Shown here in pieces: positions 57,897 to 64,000 of a DNA stretch of 64,000 nucleotides (the stretch's first letter is position 1; each line of letters opens with the position of its first letter). The notes beneath the pieces are model-generated. The model worked only from the letters and a program-made list of their open reading frames with translations, searched no databases and had not been told where the DNA came from. The stretch spans positions 5,828,001 through 5,892,000 of the forward strand of contig NC_049563.1 in NCBI RefSeq assembly GCF_013368755.1. The letters run 5' to 3'. This stretch comes from Talaromyces rugulosus (taxonomy: Eukaryota; Ascomycota; Eurotiomycetes; Eurotiales; Trichocomaceae). The position numbers and the translations under genes were made by a program.

Positions 57897-60598
57897 ATGT
57901 ATAACACGTTTTTCGAGCAACTAGAGGAGTTTCTTATTATGGTATGCCGGGAGTGTCGCTATGCCATGTGGCCCAGCCAGATTGAAACGCATTTGCGTCG
58001 CGTGCACCGTTATATGTCCACCACCATGCGCATCACATTGACCGATGATGTTTGTACATGGCCTAACATCGCGCATGATCTGATTGAGTTGAATATCCTG
58101 GTCACCTGGACCACAGTGATCTAACAGTTGGTCGTGCCTGTTGATGGATATCGATGTTAATTGAGTTCCTATTCGTGCCAATATATATGCACTACTATGC
58201 CTATTATGTGGCAGCATTGGATTAAGCATCATCAGTGGTCCCGGACCTGAAAGATTGGATAGCCCACCTACATGGAGCAGAAACAGATTCAGCACGAGCA
58301 GGACCAGGTATGCTGTTCTGTTCAATGCCAGCGGTTGTTTCCCGTCAAGGCTAACTCGCAGTATTTTGCGATTATTCCTGAGATGGATGAAGCTGTGGCC
58401 CCCGACGGTGATGTGTGTGAGATGTTAATCTAGAATATGCAGGCGCATTGGCGCAGCGTGTAGGAGGCTGCGGATCGGAAGATTTAGGCTGGCCAGGTTG
58501 ATGAGGCCAACCCGTGGTTATGGTGAACCGAGTGGGTGAAGTATTTGGGGGAGTTCAACATCTCTGATTTGATATAGAGTGTGAGCTTACCTCCTGCGGA
58601 TATTGATGGCCAGCCATCTATTGAGCTGGAAGCCCACGCTATTTGGACGGCTATGGTGTGGTTGGCCATGATCAGCCAGTTGTCCGTGATTCACCAGATT
58701 GGGGTGTTTGTGTGGTTGGAAGTTATCTGGATTGAGCAGCATCAGACGCGGTACACTCTGTTAGAGGTGTACCAGGATGAGGAGTTAATTGTGAAGCAGG
58801 TGTGGCTGTGGCAGGAGATGTTGATGTTTTTTTGGCGTACACAGCAGCCGCACGAGTGGACTAGTCCCTCGTATCGATTCACGCGACGACAGCGCATGGC
58901 ATGGGAGCGGTTGGTCGACGTGGTGTGGATTCCACCCACCCGCCAGGTGAGCAAGGGTAAGGTGATCACGCGATCCGGGGCCACGCGGGTACCGTGGGTG
59001 GAGGAAGAGGAGGAAGAGGAGGAGGAGGAGGAGGAGGAGGAGGAGGAGGAGGAGGAGGAGGAGGAGGAGGAGGAGGAGGAGGAGGAGAGAGACACCATGT
59101 CGATTGATTCGTTGTCTGTGGACAGCAACGAACCCGATTTTTTCAATGATAGGAGTGACGGGATAGAGAAGACGATGGAGGAGATAGCTATAGGGAGAAC
59201 AGTTAATATGGATGCCATATTTGATATTGAGCGCCCCCCGGAGAATGAGGAGGAAGCCAGCAACATCACCATGCCACCATTGAGCCCCATAGAGCGGGCG
59301 TGTTTGGATTTTTGCATCGAATTGTTGAACCAGCGCATTACTCGACAGGAGTACAATAGTGTATTAGTGTGTGCCGTAGCTGTATTAGGAGTTCGTGAGG
59401 GTGGTTTCCATATACCTGAGGATTACCCATCTATTTTATCGCGAGTGATCAAGGTCGCGCGGTTCATGGTAGTGAAGAAAGCCGTCGAATTGAGTGACGA
59501 GCCTAAGGAGGAGGATATAGCTGAGTTGCCCAGTTCTATGGACTACATAGATTGGGACAGCGTATATAGTAGATCACCGCCACCTAGTTCGCCAGGCCGC
59601 AAAGGATGTTTGTAGTGGGTGACCCAGATGATGGATCAGTTTATGGTGCGTGGATCGCAAGGCCCCATATAATGGATGTTGGATTTGCGTATATATGGAT
59701 TAAAGATTTATTACAATATGACCAGCACCGGCTATGTATAGTAGTAGAATGGGGATGAGTTATATTATAAGGACTGGCAGTTTACTATGAATAAGTTTCG
59801 TGGCATGGTGTATATGGTGGTCTAGGATATGTGGCAGATATTGATCAATAATATATTAGGATGCCCGTCTGATGCTGTACTAGCTATTCTATAGGACTGT
59901 TTGTATGACGACCCCAGTAATAACTAGATATGATAGAGTTTTTTACAGGACATCTAAACGCAATGGCCTGTGGATAGGGAGCATTGGATATGGTATCGAA
60001 TCTGTTAGGACCTAGCTGTACAGCGTCGATTCATCTAGGCTGATAGGCAAGGGTTTTATCTGGCATGATGGATGGCGTATCAGAACCGGATTACTGTGTT
60101 TTTAGAGAAGTTGTTAGTGGCTATCTAGTTTATATAGGGTCAACCGGCGCAGGCTTCTGAGTTGTTGAGCATCCGGCATAAGAACAGTCCCATGGGTGGG
60201 ATCCGTAATATATTTATCAAGGATGGCATGGTGGTATTGGTCGTGCAGTACCACAAGGGTTATTAATTGAGCGGCGACGTTAAGATTATCCATCGATATT
60301 TACCACGCGAGGTGGGTGAGTTATTAGTGTGGTATTTATGGTTGGTGCAGCCGTTCGAGCAGGTGGTTAGTGGAAATATATATCAATGGGACTAGGTGTC
60401 CAGCTATATTTGGACTGCCCACCTACACCAAGTGAAATGGAATTCCAAACGATTACGATATATATTGCAGCGCGAGAGTGCTATGGGATTGTGTGGTTAA
60501 TTATTGCATATTGTATTATATTATGAGGTTGTGATTGTTATCAGCTGGCGGTATTTACGCAACAAATATCGATTTGTGGTGGATGATGGAGACGACCC
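57897..60598 (+). pseudogene. G3: 3'-truncated copy of the G gene (900 codons), expanded poly-Glu
   Basis: ATG at 57,897, with intact first finger ligands CREC and HLRRVH. In-frame stops appear after codon 75 and elsewhere. One open part, 58,581-59,615, carries a (GAG)n-encoded Glu tract about three times longer than in G2 or G4. Transition damage is intermediate between G2 and G1. It is cut at GACGACCC, 60,598, before the helicase core. Confidence 0.85.
59003..59092 (+). repeat. Expanded (GAG)n microsatellite in G3
   Basis: A run of about thirty GAG/GAA codons. The corresponding tracts in G2 and G4 have about 17 codons interrupted by one GGG. Confidence 0.9.
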
Positions 60599-60692
60599 TA
60601 ACCAAAATACCTGAGTGTAGTGAACTGTACTACAATCACAAACTCTAACCAAAATACCTGAGTGTAGTGAACTGTACTACAATCACAAACTC
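60599..60692 (+). repeat. G4 head: two 47-bp units
   Basis: Units at 60,599-60,645 and 60,646-60,692. The junction with G3 reads CCCTAACC (60,596-60,603). Confidence 0.9.
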
Positions 60693-61102
60693 TATTTTAG
60701 GGTTATTTTTGCTAGTTAAATCTAGGGTTAGTGTCATAGACTACAATCACGAACTTTTGTAGACTACAATCAGGTTTTGTCGCCTGATCGCCCTCAAAAT
60801 TGGACCAGTTATTTTCATACCATTAAATCGCTCGTCACCGGAGAATGAGCGATATTCAAGTTATCGTGCCGCTGTCGTGGTTAATTGAAAAGGACGGGTT
60901 TTTCAGGTTGTTTTGGTTGGGGTGCGACGGGCGCTAGTGGCCAGGATATATCGCGTGCGCGCCATGACGGATCGTCAGGGGTTCCGACGTATTAGGGCAT
61001 GGTTATATATAATCATATATTGTCCATACTACAGATTACCATTACCATTATAGATAGCATTAGTATTTATCACATTTACCAGGGCAATTCATTATTATCA
61101 TC
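60693..61102 (+). promoter_or_regulatory. G4 leader and probable promoter
   Basis: Contains TTAGGGTTA (60,697-60,705) and TAGGGTTAG (60,723-60,731), both fragments of the fungal telomere repeat. Two further CTACAATCA copies are added to those in the 47-bp units. A TATA-like TTATATATAATC near 61,003-61,014 lies about 90 nt before the ATG. Regulatory roles are inferred. Confidence 0.55.
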
Positions 61103-64000
61103 ATGTATAACACGTTTTTCGAGCAACTAGAGGAGTTTCCCATTGTGGTATGCCGGGAGTGTCGCCATGCCGTGTGGCCCAGCCAGATTGAAACGCATTT
61201 GCGTCGCGCGCACCGTTATGTGTCCACCACCATGCGCGTCACATTGGCCGATGATGTTCGTACATGGCCCAACATCGCGCATGACCCGATCGAGTTGAAT
61301 ATCCCGGCCACCCGGACCACAGCGATCCAACAGTTGGTCGCGCCCGTTGATGGATATCGATGTCAATTGAGTTCCCATTCGTGCCAATACATATGCACTA
61401 CCATGCCCACCATGCGGCAGCATTGGATCAAGCATCATCAGTGGTCCCGGACCCGAAAGATCGGACAGCCCACCCACATGGAGCAGAAACAGATTCAGCA
61501 CGAGCAGGACCAGGCATGCCGTCCCGTTCAATGCCAGCGGTTGTTTCCCGTCAAGGCCAACTCGCAGTATTTTGCGATTATTCCCGAGACGGATGAAGCC
61601 GTGGCCCCCGACGGTGATGCGTGCGAGACGTTAATCCAGAACATGCAGGCGCATTGGCGCAGCGTGCAGGAGGCCGCGGATCGGAAGATCCAGGCCGGCC
61701 AGGTCGACGAGGCCAACCCGTGGTTACGGCGAACCGAGTGGGTGAAGTATTTGGGGGAGTTCGACATCCCCGATTTGATACAGAGTGTGAGCCCACCCCC
61801 CGCGGATATCGACGGCCAGCCGTCCATCGAGCCGGAAGCCCACGCCATTTGGACGGCCATGGCGCGGTTGGCCACGATCAGCCAGTTGTCCGTGATTCAC
61901 CAGATTGGGGTGTTTGTGCGGTTGGAAGCCATCCGGACCGAGCAGCATCAGACGCGGTACACCCCGTTAGAGGCGTACCAGGATGAGGAGTCAATCGTGA
62001 AGCAGGTGCGGCCGTGGCAGGAGATGTTGATGTTTTTTTGGCGTACGCAGCAGCCGCACGAGTGGACCAGTCCCCCGTATCGATTCACGCGACGACAGCG
62101 CATGGCATGGGAGCGGTTGGTCGACGCGGTGCGGATTCCACCCACCCGCCAGGTGAGCAAGGGTAAGGTGATCACGCGATCCGGGGCCACGCGGGCACCG
62201 TGGGTGGAGGAAGAGGAGGAAGAGGAGGGGGAGGAGGAGGAGGAGGAGGAGGAGGAGAGAGACACCATGTCGATTGATTCGTTGTCCGTGGACAGCAACG
62301 AACCCGATTTTTTCAATGATAGGAGTGACGGGATAGAGAAGACGATGGAGGAGACGGCCATGGGGAGAACGGTTGATGTGGATGCCATATTTGATATTGA
62401 GCGCCCCCCGGAGAATGAGGAGGAAGCCAGCAACATCACCGTGCCGCCATTGAGCCCCGTGGAGCGGGCGTGTTTGGATTTTTGCATCGAATTGTTGAAC
62501 CAGCGCATCACCCGACGGGAGTACGACAGCGCATTAGTGTGTGCCGCAGCCGTATTGGGGGTTCGTGAGGGCGGTTTCCGTACGCCCGAGGATTACCCGC
62601 CCATTTTATCGCGAGTGATCAAGGTCGCGCGGTTCATGGTGGTGAAGAAAGCCGTCGAATTGAGTGACGAGCCCGAGGAGGAGGATGCGGCCGAGTTGCC
62701 CAGTTCCATGGACCACACGGATTGGGACAGCGCATATGGTGGATCGCCGCCACCCAGTTCGCCAGGCCGCAAAGGATGTTTGCAGTGGGTGACCCAGATG
62801 ATGGATCGGTTCATGGTGCGCGGATCGCAAGGCCCCACGCAATGGATGTTGGATTTGCGCACATATGGGTTGAAGATCCATTACAACACGACCAGCGCCG
62901 GCCATGTACAGTGGCAGAATGGGGACGAGTTATGTTATAAGGACCGGCAGTTCACCATGAATGAGTTTCGTGGCATGGTGCACGCGGTGGTCCAGGACGC
63001 GCGGCGGATATTGATCGACGACATATTAGGATGCCCGTCCGACGCCGTGCCAGCCATTCCATGGGACCGTTTGTATGACGACCCCAGCAATAACCAGGCA
63101 CGATGGAGTTTTTTACAGGACACCCGAACGCAATGGCCCGTGGATGGGGAGCATTGGATGTGGCATCGAATCCGTCAGGACCCAGCCGTGCGGCGTCGAT
63201 TCATCCAGGCCGACGGGCAAGGGTTTCATCCGGCGCGATGGATGGCGTATCAGAACCGGATCACTGCGTTTTTAGAGAAGTTGTTGGTGGCCATCCAGTT
63301 CACATGGGGTCAACCGGCGCGGGCCCCCGAGTTGTTGAGCATCCGGCACGAGAACAGTCCCATGGGTGGGATCCGTAATATGTTTATCGAGGATGGCATG
63401 GTGGTATTGGTCGCGCAGTACCACAAGGGTTACCAATTGAGCGGCGACGTTAAGATCATCCATCGATATTTACCACGCGAGGTGGGTGAGTTATTAGTGT
63501 GGTATTTGTGGTTGGTGCAGCCGTTCGAGCGGGTGGTCAGTGGAAATATATATCAACGGGACCAGGTGTCCAGCCATATTTGGACCGCCCACCCACACCA
63601 AGCGAAATGGAATTCCGAACGATTACGACACATATTGCAGCGCGAGAGTGCCATGGGATTGCGCGGTCAATCATTGCACATTGCATCATATCGTGAGGTT
63701 GCGATTGCCATCAGCCGGCGGTATTTACGCAACAAATATCGATTTGCGGCGGATGATGGAGACGACCCCGAGGCCATGGACGAGGTGCAATTGTTGGCCG
63801 ATGCCGCCGATCGTCAGGCCGGGCATGATCCACACACGGCCGGTGGCATATACGCCCGGGAGAGCCGCGAGTTGTTTGGCGCCATGGCGTCCATGCGAGA
63901 ACGATATCGTGGTAGCAGTCAGGATTGGCATACATGGTTAGGGTTTGCATCATGCCAGCCGCCGTCCGACCCGGATGCCGATCCATTTAGCGCGCCCCCA
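61103..64000 (+). CDS. G4: intact OrsD-C2H2 / RecQ-type helicase gene, N-terminal 966 codons (continues beyond window)
   Basis: I translated 61,103-64,000 and found no stop. The first C2H2 finger has ligands C17, C20, H32 and H37 ([20 protein letters not shown]). The second region is C87, C94 and C98 with H107, H111 and H112 ([23 protein letters not shown]). This is the OrsD/DUF3505 layout. A Gln/Asp/Trp-rich middle follows, then poly-Glu at about 369-386 and an acidic stretch ([18 protein letters not shown]). A long region follows that contains [20 protein letters not shown] and [18 protein letters not shown]. It ends at [11 protein letters not shown]. By alignment with G1 the helicase Walker A lies about 80 codons past the window edge. 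The copy is GC-rich, free of RIP damage, and likely expressed. Exact family name and activity are inferred. Confidence 0.85.
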   Translation, partial: MYNTFFEQLEEFPIVVCRECRHAVWPSQIETHLRRAHRYVSTTMRVTLADDVRTWPNIAHDPIELNIPATRTTAIQQLVAPVDGYRCQLSSHSCQYICTTMPTMRQHWIKHHQWSRTRKIGQPTHMEQKQIQHEQDQACRPVQCQRLFPVKANSQYFAIIPETDEAVAPDGDACETLIQNMQAHWRSVQEAADRKIQAGQVDEANPWLRRTEWVKYLGEFDIPDLIQSVSPPPADIDGQPSIEPEAHAIWTAMARLATISQLSVIHQIGVFVRLEAIRTEQHQTRYTPLEAYQDEESIVKQVRPWQEMLMFFWRTQQPHEWTSPPYRFTRRQRMAWERLVDAVRIPPTRQVSKGKVITRSGATRAPWVEEEEEEEGEEEEEEEEERDTMSIDSLSVDSNEPDFFNDRSDGIEKTMEETAMGRTVDVDAIFDIERPPENEEEASNITVPPLSPVERACLDFCIELLNQRITRREYDSALVCAAAVLGVREGGFRTPEDYPPILSRVIKVARFMVVKKAVELSDEPEEEDAAELPSSMDHTDWDSAYGGSPPPSSPGRKGCLQWVTQMMDRFMVRGSQGPTQWMLDLRTYGLKIHYNTTSAGHVQWQNGDELCYKDRQFTMNEFRGMVHAVVQDARRILIDDILGCPSDAVPAIPWDRLYDDPSNNQARWSFLQDTRTQWPVDGEHWMWHRIRQDPAVRRRFIQADGQGFHPARWMAYQNRITAFLEKLLVAIQFTWGQPARAPELLSIRHENSPMGGIRNMFIEDGMVVLVAQYHKGYQLSGDVKIIHRYLPREVGELLVWYLWLVQPFERVVSGNIYQRDQVSSHIWTAHPHQAKWNSERLRHILQRESAMGLRGQSLHIASYREVAIAISRRYLRNKYRFAADDGDDPEAMDEVQLLADAADRQAGHDPHTAGGIYARESRELFGAMASMRERYRGSSQDWHTWLGFASCQPPSDPDADPFSAPP

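Noticed and set aside
58742..59356. Minus-strand Ser-rich ORFs opposite the poly-Glu tracts (also at 51,155, 56,659 and 61,948)
   Set aside because: They are the antisense shadow of the GAG repeats. The sense frame carries the conserved zinc fingers and helicase domain.

Overview
This is a repeat-rich, probably subtelomeric window from a filamentous ascomycete fungus (Pezizomycotina); the species cannot be read from the sequence. The signs are chromodomain Ty3/gypsy retrotransposons, a Tad/I-like LINE, short GT-AG introns, an ENA-type Na+ P-type ATPase relic, and alternation of GC-balanced copies with very AT-rich copies. Where copies can be aligned, the AT-rich ones differ mostly by C-to-T and G-to-A changes with few indels. 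This is the signature of repeat-induced point mutation (RIP).

Layout. (1) 1-29,273 is a nest of retrotransposons, mostly on the minus strand. Two GC-balanced gypsy elements (F at the left edge, B at 23,266-29,273) and one GC-balanced LINE (16,071-19,109) sit in or beside four RIP-degraded gypsy copies (E, D, C, A). The nesting reads as F in E, E in D, C in D, A in C and LINE in C; several steps are supported by short target duplications. B has identical 274-bp LTRs, a Tf1-type self-priming site and one single-base frameshift.

(2) 29,274-41,913 is a decayed stretch of former host genes: an unknown spliced gene, a 2EXR-like gene, a RasGEF-like gene, a two-intron ENA ATPase pseudogene with the catalytic Asp changed to Asn, a GC-rich island, and a single-frame acidic pseudogene.

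(3) 41,914-64,000 is a head-to-tail array of genes for very large proteins. They combine an OrsD-type C2H2 region with a RecQ-type helicase (telomere-linked-helicase-like). Two families are present. H has two copies, H1 RIP-degraded and H2 short and truncated. G has four copies, G1 to G4. Every copy followed by another has a complete 5' head and a lost 3' end. G heads start TAACC after one to three C, so junctions read (C)CCTAACC like telomeric repeats, and carry one to three copies of a 47-bp unit. Both leaders contain TTAGGGTTA.

The last copy, G4 (from 60,599), has an uninterrupted reading frame from 61,103 to the window end (966 codons so far). It is the most interesting object here: an apparently functional master gene next to a graded series of its own dead copies.
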